Origin: Amblyomma americanum
Taxonomy: Eukaryota; Arthropoda; Arachnida; Ixodida; Ixodidae
Assembly (NCBI RefSeq): GCF_052857255.1
Contig: NW_027526485.1
Coordinates: 434,001 to 498,000 of the forward strand
DNA length: 64,000 nt
Direction: 5' to 3'
A program made the translations under genes and the position numbers. Below the pieces are notes generated by a model that saw nothing but the letters and a program-made list of their open reading frames with translations, was not told where the DNA came from and did not search any database. Shown here in pieces: positions 24,295 through 35,345 of the stretch (positions are counted from its first letter, which is position 1; every line of letters starts with the position of its first letter).

Positions 24295-25350
24295 GCATTA
24301 GGTTTGTTCTTCAGGTCTTGGTGTTGGCACGTTTGACTTGAGTGCAAGCCACGTGCTTCGTCAATCATGATAAGATCTCCGGTCTAAAAAACATTTGGTG
24401 TTTATTCACTGCAGGCCGCGCATTATTTTTGTTGAAGAAACAAAACGTTCACGAGTGGCCACCCGTTCAACGTTTCTGAATGGGTGGTGTGTGGGCGTGG
24501 CGGCGGTAGTGGCGCAAAATTTTCGACTGTGATGCCATGCGATGAGATTTCCGTGGGACAAAATCTGGACGCTTTTTTGAAGGCAGAGAAGTTACGCCAA
24601 CAGGGTGATTGAACACACCCTCACGGGCGGCTGTGTGCGGGTGGATACTCTCGGCATGGGCAGCTGTTCCACGTGATGTCATGATACAGTTGTTTGCAAA
24701 GTGTGGAATTTCACTCAATGACGAATGTGTTGTGGGCCGCTGCAGTGATGACAAGAGCACTACCAGTGAGGACAACGACACAAGTGGGGAGCTTCTGGAT
24801 AATAAATTTTCATTGTGGAACGTCCTTTTTTTTCTTTCGGACATTAAATTTCGCGGCTGGGAGGTCGACTTACATTCAAGTTGACTTACTACAGTAAACA
24901 CGGTACGTGACGAAAGATGCAGTGATGATTTGGACATGGTGCGCAGGCAATGAACAAAGAACCCGCACTGAGCACAAAAGCAGCGAGCACTGAGAGCAGG
25001 AACATGGCCACTGAAACACTACGGTCACTTCGATGTCATTGATTATCCGCAGCATAGCCTTCCGGGCACAAAACATAGTCGCAGTGTAGTCAGATTGGGG
25101 CACATCAGGGCACAGCGATTGGTAGGGTCTGAGGCACAAGAGGTGCGCAATATCAGGTTGAGGTAGGTCGAAGGTAGTCTCCAAGAAGGCCGGAGTGATC
25201 TCATAGGTGACGGCAGTGACCTAGCACCGCACAAAGAGCTTGATGCAGCGAGATAGTGACCAAAGCAGGACAAGGTAGCTAGGGGTGAAAGAAACCATGT
25301 GGTGAAGGCGTTTGTAATAGTCCTGCTGTGATTTCTGCGAGGCGGGTAGT
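24295..25350. other. Unassigned stretch in right-arm-only block
   Basis: Open minus frames at 24467-24937 and 24876-25184 have no domain I recognise. They sit where a gypsy RNase H/integrase would be expected, but no catalytic motif is visible. Confidence 0.4.
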
Positions 25351-26150
25351 CGGGAGCATGCTAGATGGTGGGCTTGGTCGGAACTGGCAATCACGTCGTG
25401 GGCATATTCAGAAAGTACACCAGTAAAGATAGGAAGCAGTGCCCACAGGTAACGGGGGCTCTTCGCCGTACAAAAGATAGACTAGGGAGCAACCAAAGTG
25501 CAATGAAGGGAAGAGTTCTTTGCAAATGTTACGTTAGAGAAAGCAGTATTCCCGTCTCGAAGATCCAGTGAAATGTATATTGCGAGCATAACGGTAAGAG
25601 TGCTGCTAAGGCGCTAGGTGGGGCTATTTGTGCATATCATGTGTTTGAAGCTGGCAGGGGCATTGCATGAGCCGAAAGGTATAACCTTAAATTCATACAG
25701 CCCAGCAGGCACAACAAATGCCATCTTCTCGCGGTCTTGTTCACCCATGGCGATTTGCCTACAGCCAGAGCACAGGCCAGTGGAGGAGAAAAGGAGAAAA
25801 ATTTGGCACCTTAGAGACTATCAAGGGTGCAATTGATTAGTGGCAATGGCTAGAAATCTTTTTTGGTTAATATTATTGAGGTATTGGTAATCCGAGCAGA
25901 ACTGCTAAGAGCCATATTTTTTAGAGGATCATTGGTTAGTCCCAAGAGCTTCGGGAAGGCTCAATAATGTTCTTGGCAAATATCTTTACTAGCTCGTTTC
26001 AGATAACCTGGCGCTTGGGGTGAGACATACGGTAGGAGTGCCAGCAGTCAGGAGGGGCACCACCAGTTCCTATGTGACGTGTGACAGCTTGACCGAGGGC
26101 AGCTTTATGCAGATTAAAAGCGTGAGAAGCTGGGAAGATTAGGCAGGTGA
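25351..26150 (-). pseudogene. Ty3/gypsy reverse transcriptase remnant
   Basis: The minus strand encodes DREKMAFVVPAGLYEF, then KVIPFGSCNAPASF at about 25650-25760: the conserved 'REKTAF.TPDGLY.FKVMPFGL.NAPATF' segment of Ty3 RT. Upstream (25870-25920) QFCSDYQYLNNI recalls 'RFCVDYR.LN..'. Multiple stops and frameshifts. The catalytic YLDD is not recognisable. Confidence 0.7.
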
Positions 26151-26413
26151 GGGGTCAGTGGCTTACATGGTAGTGAACACGTCTGTTGAGAAAGGGAAAT
26201 GCTGGCGGGTGGCATCGGGGCCGCGAACTAGGGTAGCATCTAATGCAGCGACTTGGCAACAAGACAGGCGAGAAAGCATGGTCACACAGATTGCGGATGG
26301 AAGTACTAAAGGGCAGACGCTGAAATTCAGAACTGGTAGGAACAGTGTGTTGGCCTTGACAGCAGCAAACGTAAGGGGCAGCGCAGCGTTGCAGATGAGC
26401 AGTATATCGAGAA

Positions 26414-27357
26414 TAGGTAATCTTTCAGATAATCTTTCATGGGCCACACACATTCAATCCATCTGTGCCAAAGCTTCAAGATCACTTGGGTACCTGCGCC
26501 GGAACTTGCGAAACGCCCCTAATAACGTGAGAAAAGTCGCTTACTTAACAATCGTGCGTCCTCAACTAGAATTTGCTTCACCTATGTGGTCCCCTTATCA
26601 AAATTACCTGATCAACAAGCTTGAATCCGTACAAAATAGAGCCGCTCGTTTCATCACACAAAAGTACCACCCCCAGTCCAGTATCACTAAGATTAAACTT
26701 GATATCTCCCTCGAACCATTACATATTCGTCGCTCCATCGCTCTTTTATGCTTACTTCATAAATATCGTCATAGCACCAGGCCATCTCTCTTGCCCCTCG
26801 AAGAGCCTTCACGCATTTCACGCCGCCTACATAATCAGTATAGCATTACACGCATTTACGGAAGAACCTTAGCATTCAATTCATCTGCACTTCCACGTGC
26901 CATTATTCCTTGGAATGATCTTCCCAACTGTATCGCATCTATCGGCAACCACCAATCATTTCAAGACCAACTGCACAAACATTTTCTTTAACGACATTGT
27001 GTCTTGTTTCAGGTTGTTCTGTGTCCTTGGTCCCCTTTTCTTCTCGTTGGTATTTTACAAAGTTTTGGTTTCTTGTGCAATTTCAGCCATCTGTATGTTT
27101 TTTATGACTACTGCTTTTTCTTTTTGATGCCTATTGGGCACTTGCGATGCATTCTTGCTACTAATTTAATTTTTGTTGCTCGCGGTGATGTATGTCTTTT
27201 AGTTACGTTTTGCCCTGTATATTTATAATTGTGTTTAATTTTTGCCTTGTATCACGCGTTGTTTTTAATTTATTCTTCCTATTTGCTTAATCTATTGTTT
27301 TGCCCCCCTTACTCAATGCCCTTCTGGGCCCTGTAAGGTATTTTGAAAAAAAAAAAC
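26414..27357 (+). mobile_element. 5'-truncated CR1/L2-like LINE nested in gypsy remnant
   Basis: Plus-strand coding 26420-26991 ends the RT protein: WATHIQSICAKASRSLGYLRR, LTIVRPQLEFASPMWSPY, KLESVQNRAARFI and, near the end, IIPWNDLP. These are the standard post-palm landmarks of CR1/L2/Rex-type LINEs. A 360-bp AT-rich 3' UTR follows, ending in a run of A at about 27348-27357. The insertion separates the gypsy protease from the RT. No clear target duplication is seen. Confidence 0.8.
26420..26991 (+). pseudogene. LINE ORF2 C-terminus
   Basis: About 190 residues downstream of the RT catalytic region; the palm with its catalytic Asp pair is missing because of 5' truncation. The frame is uninterrupted to its stop at 26991. 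An upstream ATG at 26158 in the same frame lies in unrelated gypsy-derived sequence and is not taken as a start. Confidence 0.75.
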
Positions 27358-27499
27358 CATATAGTCACCATCAGGAACCGGCCGCAATGGGAACAGGGCA
27401 ACAAAGGATGCAGTTTCAGATGGCAGGAAAACATTATCTTCAGAGAATATTAGAGGTGGGAAGCCCACAAGGAAGTTATCGAATAATGAGACCTCAAGA

Positions 27500-27860
27500 T
27501 GGTACTCCTATAACCAGCCAATGAGAAGCGAATATTCCGACAGGAAATCTAAACCGAGAATCAGATCATGGGCGCACATGTGTCAAACGGCCAAACAAGC
27601 TGGGGTGCCGTGGCCAGCAGTAGCAGCACGAGCGCTGCATTGGCCGTCAGAAACAAGAAATCCAGTATCCACAATGCACAGACAAAATGTCGCAGAAATA
27701 AGGACATTGCGATGACAGAGGTGAAAGTTGGAGCTTATCACGGACTCATGCATGCCAGTGTCCATGAAAGCATATATGCAGCGTCACCTTTGGGGGCTGC
27801 ATCAGCTAGTTTTCCAGATCGGAGCGCGATGAGGCGACTGTGGGGATTGAGAGCAACAGC
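27500..27860 (-). pseudogene. Ty3/gypsy aspartic protease remnant
   Basis: The minus frame reads FMDTGMHESVISSNF (position of the 'LIDTGA..SVIS' active site, with Ala changed) and, after a frame break, HDLILGLDFLSEYS at about 27530-27570 (the protease C-terminal 'D.ILG.DFL'). It lies between the gag zinc-knuckle remnant and the RT remnant, in the expected gypsy order. Confidence 0.65.
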
Positions 27861-28059
27861 CTAGAAGCGACAACAAGAGGAAATATCGGCGAGAAGCATG
27901 CCTCCGAGGTGTGTGGTGGAGCTTGTGATGAGAAGCGGCAGGAAAAGTCTGGGCGGGAGCTAGGGGTGAAGACACTGTGGGGAGGTGAAAGGCATGGAGA
28001 GCGACTAGTGGAGTTGCCATAAGGATGCGACTAGGGTCTGCAGCAGTGCCGAGCAATGT

Positions 28060-28603
28060 AGCCTATGTGAGAGTAGTGAAAGCGGTTTTGTCGGTTGTCT
28101 GCGGGATTCCGGAGAAACAGTGGGGGTGGATACTGGTGGTTGGAACCTCAGTGCCAGCTGAGCAACCAAGAACACACACACTGCTGGATTGAGGTTCCAA
28201 TTGCTAACTTCTTGCTACACGAATGCCTGGATGAGCAACACAATAGGCAGAGACATATGACTGGGATAGGCACAAAGGCCTCTAATTTAAGACACACAAT
28301 CCTTGCGACTGCGTCTGCGAAGGCAGGCATTTCAAAGAGTGGACGTGGTGGTAGCTGCTGGGCCTCAGAGGAAGGGGTTCCTACTGTTTTAGGAAGCCAT
28401 GAAAACAGCTGCGGAATACAGCAGCTTTCAATTTGCTCGAAGCGATGGCACTCCTTGATGGTGCCAAAGATAGTGCAGTCCTTGCAGAGAAACAAATGAA
28501 AAGCATCATACACAATGCCATTGCAGCCCAGGCTGTCTGATTGAGTCAAAGCAACGTCCACTTTGTGGCGAAGCGCCAGGACATCCAGAATATAGGTATG
28601 TAG
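28060..28603 (-). pseudogene. Ty3/gypsy gag fragment, right arm copy
   Basis: Mirror of 1011-1554, about 5% diverged (roughly 11 differences in 205 bp counted by eye). The same capsid-linker landmarks (VDVALTQSDS, IKECHRFEQIES) are present. Unlike the left copy, it continues into the zinc-knuckle region. This is the outermost segment of P1. Confidence 0.6.
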
Positions 28604-28937
28604 AGTTCTGTGTGAATTCGTCGGTTATGTGCGCGCGTTCTGTGCCCGCGTGTATCTATTCTGCGCATTTTAGTCGTGTAGTAAAATCATCGACTGAACT
28701 CCCGATTGCACTTTTCACGTGTCTATAACTAAACGAGCTAGATGTAACAGCACAAAATAATGTCAAAACCTAAGCGACCATGCAAAGAGACGCTTTCGAG
28801 TGCCGCTGTGCAAAGGCGGTTACCGCTCGAACAAGGAGCGTGTATCCTTATGTTTAATGCACAACCTTATGGTACAGGTCTTGCAGAATGGAAACGAAAC
28901 TTCAAAAGAGAAAAGAGAAGGCATAGGCCGGCAAAAT
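28604..28937. other. Unassigned flank right of P1
   Basis: No feature recognised; no homology to the left outer flank. Confidence 0.5.
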
Positions 28938-29095
28938 CACTCGTGAATCGGCTCACTCGTCCTCACTCACGTTAATATCAGATCATGATCTGAGCCGTGG
29001 AGTAAGTCCGGACTAACATCAGATCACGTTCTGAGCCGCGGGATGAGCCCGGACTCATGTGCATATCATGATCTAAGTTGGGAGTTCGGGCTCGC
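28938..29095 (+). repeat. Short minisatellite, about 3 units of 43-46 bp
   Basis: Units share atcagatcatgatctgag, a ggatgag/ggagtaag word and ccggactca. The core tgatcatgat-like words are self-complementary. Units have diverged by several bases. Confidence 0.6.
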
Positions 29096-29487
29096 GTTCA
29101 ATACAATATACAATACTGCCAGTCTCAGTAAGAGACCGTGGCAGGTGGGCAACCAGTACAATATAATGTTCAAAACACAAAAGAGAAATTACAAGCAGAT
29201 CAACAAAAAGAACTCTTACAATACATGTTACATAACTACTAGTAGGCAGGTTACTAAAGAATACCTTTAAGAGTCCGAGCTGTAACAAAAAAGAAAACAA
29301 GTACAGCAGCAGCCATTCATGCCAGCAAGCATGCTGGTATTCGAAATATTTAACAATAGGAACTTGAAGAAAGCGATAAAAAGGCAACGGGTGGCAATAG
29401 ACAATGCAATCATCCTTAAAAGTAACATAGTATCAAGAGATGTAATTGTTGGGCAGTCATCTGGTAAGATGTGGGCCTATTGGCACA

Positions 29488-30495
29488 TTACTGATTCTTG
29501 TTACATTCTACTAATCTTGAAGCGAAGGAAGATAGTGAGTCCGACATGGTAATCGATGGATCGAGTCGATTCCATTTGCTGATGGCTAAAGGAAAGAAAG
29601 AATGCTTGAGAGTGTTCGTTCGGCATGAGTATTCAGCTAGCGTGTGCGCATGTTTGTGCCGGGATTGTCGTGACTGTGAGAAACATACGTATTTAAACAC
29701 ATCTATACTGTAATTGTTGTGTAGTAATTGATATAAAAACTTCAGGCGGGATTCTTTTGCCCCAGATAATAGTGATGGAAGGCCAGATGATGCGGCAAGA
29801 TCGGTAGGTGAAACAGAGGGTTTGTATTTGTTATGAATGAACCTTACAGCTTTTCGTTGCACCTTGTCAAGCCGAGTGATGTTAGTGATTGATTGTGGGA
29901 ACCAAACAGTGCTTGCGTATTCTAAACTTGGCCTTACGAGGGTAGTGTAGGCAAACAGTTTGGTGTTTTGAGGGGCCAGACGTAGGCATCTTCTAAGAAA
30001 GAACAGCTTTCGCAAAGCCGCAGAGGTAATATTGGCTATATGTGCGTCCCATCTTAGGTCAGGAGTTAAAGTTAACCCTAGGTATTTATGTTCAGAAACC
30101 CTTGAAAGAGTTGATTCCTTGATACTGTAGGCATAGTTATGTGGCTGTTTTTTCCTGGTGACTGTCATGCAAGCGGATTTTTTATTGTTTAATGTCATCT
30201 GCCAAGTTTTACACCATTCAACAATTGTGTTAAGAGAGCTGCTTAGCATAAAGTAGTCTTCAGGATTTTTTATCGTTTTGTACAGAATGCAATCATCGGC
30301 GAAAAGTTTTATGTTACACTCAATATTGTTGGCAATATCGTTGATGAAAACTAAGAACAACACTGGTCCTAGGACAGATCCTGCGGGACTCCTGATGTAA
30401 CGGGAACTGGTCTTCATTGAACTTGTTCGAAATTTACAAATTGTGAGCGGTTCGTCAAAAAATCTGTGATCCAGTGTAACACTTGGCATCTCCAA
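29488..30495 (-). pseudogene. LINE RT, C-terminal palm, thumb and tail
   Basis: After frameshifts near 30400-30480 the frame carries AGSVLGPVLFLVFINDI (motif B; the usual PQGSVLGP has become PAGSVLGP), the catalytic LFADDCILY, then WQMTLNNKKS, KYLGLTL, LVRPSLEYASTVWFP and a C-terminus with ISKWNRLDPSI. The FADD motif and lack of RNase H fit CR1/L2/Rex-type LINEs. Confidence 0.85.
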
Positions 30496-30880
30496 TTATG
30501 ATGCCTAGTTTTGTTATTAGTTTGTTGTGGCTTACACTGTCAAATGCTTTAGAGAAGTCTAGTAGTATTATATCTGTTGGTCTGCAGTCGTCAATACTAA
30601 GGGCTAGGTCATGCACAACCTCTGTTAGTTGGGTGACAGTTGATAAGCCACGACGAAAGCCATGTTGATGGGGTGATAATAGGTTTTCCGTCTCCAGAAA
30701 GTGCTTTAAGTGTTTTGCTATAATGTGCTCCATGATTTTGCACGACGTACTGGTGAGGGAAATGGGTCGATAGTTAGAGGGTGAGTTTGTATCTCCGGAT
30801 TTATGAATGGGTAGAACCTTTGCTTTTTTCCAATCGTCGGGTAGCTTCGAAGTTGATAAACGTGCTCACATTCAGAGCCT
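30455..30880 (-). pseudogene. LINE RT, N-terminal palm
   Basis: Encodes NYRPISLTS, IMEHIIAKHL, HQHGFRRGLST and the motif A region DIILLDFSKAFDSVSH, with the catalytic Asp kept. The frame ends near 30455 in frameshifted sequence; the following motif region continues in another frame. Confidence 0.85.
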
Positions 30881-30889
30881 GGCCAGGCT

Positions 30890-31237
<348 letters not shown>

Positions 31238-33100
31238 GTTTAGGATAGCTGCAGTTAAAAGCTCACCGCATCATCGTGTCTTCGGCATTGTAGGCGCGCA
31301 ACTTGGGCGGTTGGGAGTAAAACCTATTCATCTGTCCTTTGTGCGAGTTTATAGGAGTCCTGCGTCAAGGGGAGCATGGGTTAGTTATGAGTTGAAATGT
31401 GCAAGTCTGCAGGAAATAGTGATGCGTAGGTGAGTCACAGGCGAGCTTATCTACCTGAGGAGGATAGAGGAGCCAAAACATATGCCATCACAATTAACTT
31501 GCAAAAAGGCCGAATCCTTGATCATGGAGGTTTCCTTCAAAAATTTTAGTGGTGGATGCGGCGTATATAAAGCCGACCTCAGGGAAGAACACAGGGAAGG
31601 AGTGTTTCTTATCTACGAGGCCCGAAGCAGAGCCCTGAGCTTTCTGTATGTACCAAATAATTGTGGCTCAAAACCGAACACTCACAACACCTAAATAAAA
31701 GCCCATAAAACTAACTGACGCGTTTCACTTGCTTCGTTAGAGAAAATGCTACCGAAAGAGTACTTTTGTAATCGCGTCTAGAAAACAAATTTCCTGTTTC
31801 CTTCGGAAGCGCCAGGTGTTCGAACCTCGAAGATGTTCTGAACTTCATAAAGACTTTCGCGCAAGCGACAAGCACAAAATGTGAAGCTTATTGTGGGAGA
31901 CTCAAAAGAGACACTGAAACCTGCAATCAGCTGCCTCTATGGCAGCTGTGGTCGCTTACGACTTAACAAAAGCAAATTCACAGCGCGCCTTTACCTCATG
32001 TCACAAGAGCGAGGCAGCGCGGCCCACACCCCCTCGTCCCGCAGTTCTCCACGCCACGCCGCAGCGGTCCACGCGCTTCGGCCGTCGGCATTCATCGCTT
32101 GCGGTGCCACCAGGGAGGCCCCGGTCGGCTCACTAGTCAGTATATTCTAGGCACTAAAACTAGGCCGCCATTTCGTCCCCTGACGTCATACTCACATAGT
32201 TGCACTCTATCCACCATATTAGACCTTGACGTGATCATTGGCACGCGGCAGGTGCTTGCTTCTACAATGCTATTGTAGATGTCCCTACAATTCTCAGTGC
32301 AAGATGCGGTGTTTTCTAGTTGCTGCCACCGATTGCGCTGTGATCTTTGGGTGGTAGCAGACCCCACGACAACTCGAAATCTGATGAGTAAGAGCTCACT
32401 CTCTTAAAATTAGATTGATGAATTCTAATTAGTTAATTAAATAAACTGCGAAACTAATACTTTGGCGTCACAGGAGACAAGTGTACATGTCTCATGTTTC
32501 GTCACGATTACGTCGTTCTGTGAAAATAAATGTGCAAATGTTTGATTGTGGTAATGCGTGATGAGATCTTGCTGTGCGAACATTTGGTTGATGAATTGCA
32601 ATTAGTTAATTACACTTCGACGACACAATAGCTACGCATATGGACATAGCACATGGATGTGAAAACAGCTATGAACGTCGACATAGAATGTGGTCATGAA
32701 AATAAAAGCAAAAACAAAGAAAGAAGCAACAATTACAAATTAATAAAAATAAAGATTAAATAAGAATACATAAAAAGAAACTAAAAAACGAAGAATTAAC
32801 AATTCCGTTCTGCCGTCGTGGAAAACAACCGCATTCAAGAAGTTCGTGCTTTCGCATTTCTTCCCGTAAGAAAACTTAAGTCCCTTGGTAATTATTGACC
32901 ATTGACTACGGATATCGTGACGGCATATAGAACAAACATGGTGACACGAGATGGGAACAGGAAGCAGAGTTCTTAAACCTGCGGCAATTATTTTAGCCAG
33001 CAACTTGTAATATGAAGTTAACAAAGTGACGGAATGCCAGTCTTGAGAGCAAGACGGGGAATGACTATTTTTAGGGATCAGTAATAGGCTTGTTTTGCGC
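31238..33100. other. Unassigned intergenic stretch
   Basis: No domain recognised in frames such as 31482-31694, 31881-32150 or 32740-33024. The minus strand at 32740-33090 has features of a LINE 3' region (AT-rich tail, RT-linker-like words), but nothing diagnostic. Confidence 0.45.
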
Positions 33101-33215
33101 TCGTGTGTGTGTGTGCGTGTTTCTCCCTCCCGTCCTGTGTTATTCTGCGCAAAGTTTTTAAATATGTCGCTACGCCAACTGGCCCAACGTCCTACCCTAA
33201 TAGGCTACCTAAAAG
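33101..33215 (+). mobile_element. Possible PLE 3'-end fragment
   Basis: ttattctgcgcaaag...gtcgctacgccaactggccc parallels the 3' end of the PLE at 3829-3872 (attcattg...cgtaccaactagcccc). Short and non-coding; weak call. Confidence 0.35.
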
Positions 33216-33227
33216 GCTAAAATGAAA

Positions 33228-33559
33228 ATTGATTGTTGGGGAACGAAAATGGCGCATTATCTGTCTAATGTCGCTGGACATCTGAACTGCGCTGTAATGG
33301 AAGATAACTTCGGGAAGGAAATGGCGCAGTATCTGCCTGATGAGGAGAGAATGAAAGAAAGGAAAAATTTGGTGCCGTATTGGAGAGCTCTGGAATTATT
33401 TCGTCCACCTGGGGATCTTTGACGTGCACTGACATCGCACAGTACACGGGCGCCTTAGCGTTTTGCCTCCCCAAAAACGCAGCCGCCACAGGCGTGTTCC
33501 AACCCGGGAACTCCGGATCAGTAGCCGAGCACCCTAATCACTGAGCCACCACGGCGGGT
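33228..33559 (-). repeat. Ruka-like tRNA-derived SINE
   Basis: The reverse strand starts with a tRNA-like head (ccgtggtggctcagtg, box B degraded to gggttggaac), then the conserved tgcacgtcaaagatcccc body, the attatt/ggag segment and a tail ending in gcgccatt. The tail carries an internal duplication of the gcgcattatctgtc / gcgcagtatctgcc words. More diverged than the other copies. Confidence 0.8.
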
Positions 33560-33629
33560 CTGTAAGAGACGAGATTTTTTAATTTCAGTTTTCAAACGCA
33601 AAACGCGGCCGTGTGCTGTGGCGGTGGCG

Positions 33630-33678
33630 AAAGACACGCGCAGAGGGCACGCGCAGAGAGGCACGCGCAGAGAGGTAT
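33630..33678 (+). repeat. Short tandem repeat, 3 x gcacgcgcagaga
   Basis: Three near-identical 12-15-bp units in a row. Confidence 0.7.
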
Positions 33679-33689
33679 GATTGGACTCA

Positions 33690-34010
33690 CTACTAAGAGG
33701 CCGTCCCTAACAAATACTAGGTGGGGCCCCTAGCACGGGACCCCAGTGGCGTCGGCCACGAGCCGCGCGCGCTCAACTAGGGTATTTTGAGCCTGTAGGT
33801 CAGAGCAGCCGAGCAGGGCCGCCTCCCAGTCCTCCCGGGTGGAGTTGGTGTGAGGGAGATAACAGGGTTGAAGGGGAGGCAGACACCATCTGAGAGATGT
33901 CCAAAGACTTCACCGCACAGTGCGGACAGCTGCCGGAGAAAGCAGACCTGCCGGATGTCAGTGTAACGAAACAATTCAAGGGGGCACTTTGTTGACCTAA
34001 ATAGCGGTAA
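33690..34010 (-). mobile_element. I-clade LINE 3' end fragment
   Basis: The minus strand encodes REDWEAALLGCSDLQAQ then LVERARLVADATG before a stop: the C-terminal tail seen in RNase H-bearing tick LINEs (compare QREAALLSSYSDTY and VTRALEVAERHGL at 40745-40842). No RT or RNase H is left. Confidence 0.5.
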
Positions 34011-34391
34011 AGCAAAAGCCTTTATCGAGCTGTGGCTGCTTGGTCGCTGCTGTTCCTTAGCGCGCGCGCGCTTGGTTGCTGGAGACACAAGAGAGCGTTT
34101 AAACGGCATCCTTCCTTATCGGCGTTCGGGAGGCGTCCGGTAAACTGCCTGGGGAGCGCTCCTCTAGAACGACTGTGGCGCTACTCAGTGACGTCACACG
34201 CATGCGCAGTAGGCTAAAGCACAGATGCGTTACTCTGCTTAGGTGTAAGAATGCGAAAGCATGTATCTTGAGGAAAGGAAAGGTTGTTTAGGGAAGGAAA
34301 GGACGCCGTAAATCTCAGATTTCGACATCTCAGTGGACACCTCAACCGTGCCTTATACCACGCAACTGAAGGTGTATATAATTCAATAAAG
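34011..34391. other. Unassigned
   Basis: No feature recognised. Confidence 0.45.
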
Positions 34392-34505
34392 GCCGAGTTT
34401 GGGCGAGTTGGTTTACCATGCTGAACGTAAAAGCGCAAAAAAACAAGGAAGTAGAATAAGACACGTCCTTGTTTTTTGCGCTTTTACGTTCAGCATAAAG
34501 GTGCA
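34392..34505. mobile_element. Miniature PLE-like fold-back
   Basis: Starts gggcgagttggtttaccatg (PLE tail complement). The arms tgctgaacgtaaaagcgcaa (34419-34438) and its complement (about 34474-34494) enclose about 35 bp. Same design as 22249-22405 but an unrelated stem sequence. No clear TSD seen. Confidence 0.6.
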
Positions 34506-34618
34506 TATATCATTGGTCCAAACCACTGTCGCAAGCTAGCCCGGAACTTGGCTAAAACATGCAGACTATCATGATGATGATAATATCCAAAGAGATATTC
34601 TAAGACACTACTCGGATA

Positions 34619-34905
34619 CCTGCCGCGGAGGCTCAGAGGTTAGAGCGCTCGGCTACTGATCAGGACTACCCGGGTTCGAACCCGACCGCTGCGGCCGCGT
34701 TTCGATGGAGGCGAAACGCAAAGGCGCCCCTGTGATCGAAATTGGTCGAAGATGGTCGAAATTATTCCGGAGCCCTCCACTACGGCACCTCATTCTCCCT
34801 TTCACTCCCTCCTTTATCCATTTCCTTGCGCAGAGGTTCAGGTGCCCGCCGATATGAGAGACAGATACTGCGCCATTTCCTTTCCACAAACACCAATTTC
34901 CATTT
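34619..34905 (+). repeat. Ruka-like SINE
   Basis: Head tgccgcggaggctcagagg, box B gggttcgaaccc (34672-34683), body with ggtcgaaattattccgg, tail with gatactgcgccatttcc. A short internal stretch of the usual tgcacgttaaagatcc body is replaced by gatcgaaattggtcgaag. tRNA-like head and pol III boxes imply SINE origin. Confidence 0.85.
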
Positions 34906-35345
34906 CACTCAGAATGCAGTAGTACGAATGGTTGCTCAAGATTTTGGTGAATGCATTCAGGAATAATGCCACGACATTGAGGTAACCAGTGCCGACATCG
35001 CTGGGACTTCGTATGCACTTCCGATATCTGTTGCTCAAGCCAGCGTCGGCGCTGAGGGAGACGCGGTTATGCGCCGTGCCTCTGTTTCCATCATTCAACT
35101 TTTCATAAAGATTTCTTTATCGAGTTAATTTAGTCATCGGTGTGACACGATTTGAGACCGGGCATGACCTGAGACCGGACAAGGTCATGGCCGCCACTAT
35201 CAGCCATTAAATGCTTTCGCCCTAATAGTGCAATTGGTTGCGGACTTGCATATTTCAGTTTTTGCGGCATCTTACTCTCTGGTTTTTTTTTCGCAGCATT
35301 TTAAAGAAAAGCTTGAAAAATATGAAGGAAGTGTCATGTTGTTTA
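34906..35345. other. Unassigned
   Basis: No feature recognised. Confidence 0.45.

Larger units (their letters stand above)
23797..28059 (-). mobile_element. Right-arm-only block: decayed gypsy interior with nested insertions
   Basis: Absent from the left arm, where the junction is 1554/1555. The gag remnant at 28060-28603 continues without a break into this block (zinc-knuckle-like HYSHIGYIARHC near 28040-28080), so the left arm lost it; it is not an insertion on the right. From right to left on the minus strand it holds the gag end, protease, RT, then an unidentified stretch and a PLE endonuclease scrap. A plus-strand LINE is nested inside. Confidence 0.7.
15441..28603. repeat. P1 right arm of giant inverted repeat
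   Basis: Reverse complement of 1011-12361, 13.16 kb long because of extra sequence at 23797-28059 and 22249-22415. It lacks the PLE (6749-8806) and about 547 bp present in the left arm. By-eye mismatch between arms rises outward: none in 15441-15628, about 3% around 23000, about 5% around 28350-28560. Confidence 0.95.
29096..30889 (-). mobile_element. CR1/L2-like LINE, 5'-truncated, broken
   Basis: Minus-strand RT coding from about 30880 to 29488, then AT-rich 3' sequence to about 29096. The 5' end abuts the TG/TCTG microsatellite. Coding starts in the fingers region ([22 protein letters not shown]). Several frameshifts separate the two longest frames. Confidence 0.85.

Noticed and set aside
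23797..28059. Interpretation as a 4.26-kb insertion into the right arm
   Set aside because: The gag frame is continuous into it on the right and no target duplication flanks it, so loss from the left arm is simpler.
28938..29095. CRISPR-like array
   Set aside because: Units are contiguous tandem repeats without spacers, in a eukaryotic context.
34619..34705. Possible tRNA genes (box A and box B with ggttcgaaccc)
   Set aside because: The tRNA-like heads here, and at 8831-9067, 33228-33559, 37880-38181, 41228-41524, 50934-51201 and 62303-62599, are each followed by a conserved SINE body and lack a foldable acceptor stem, so they are SINEs.
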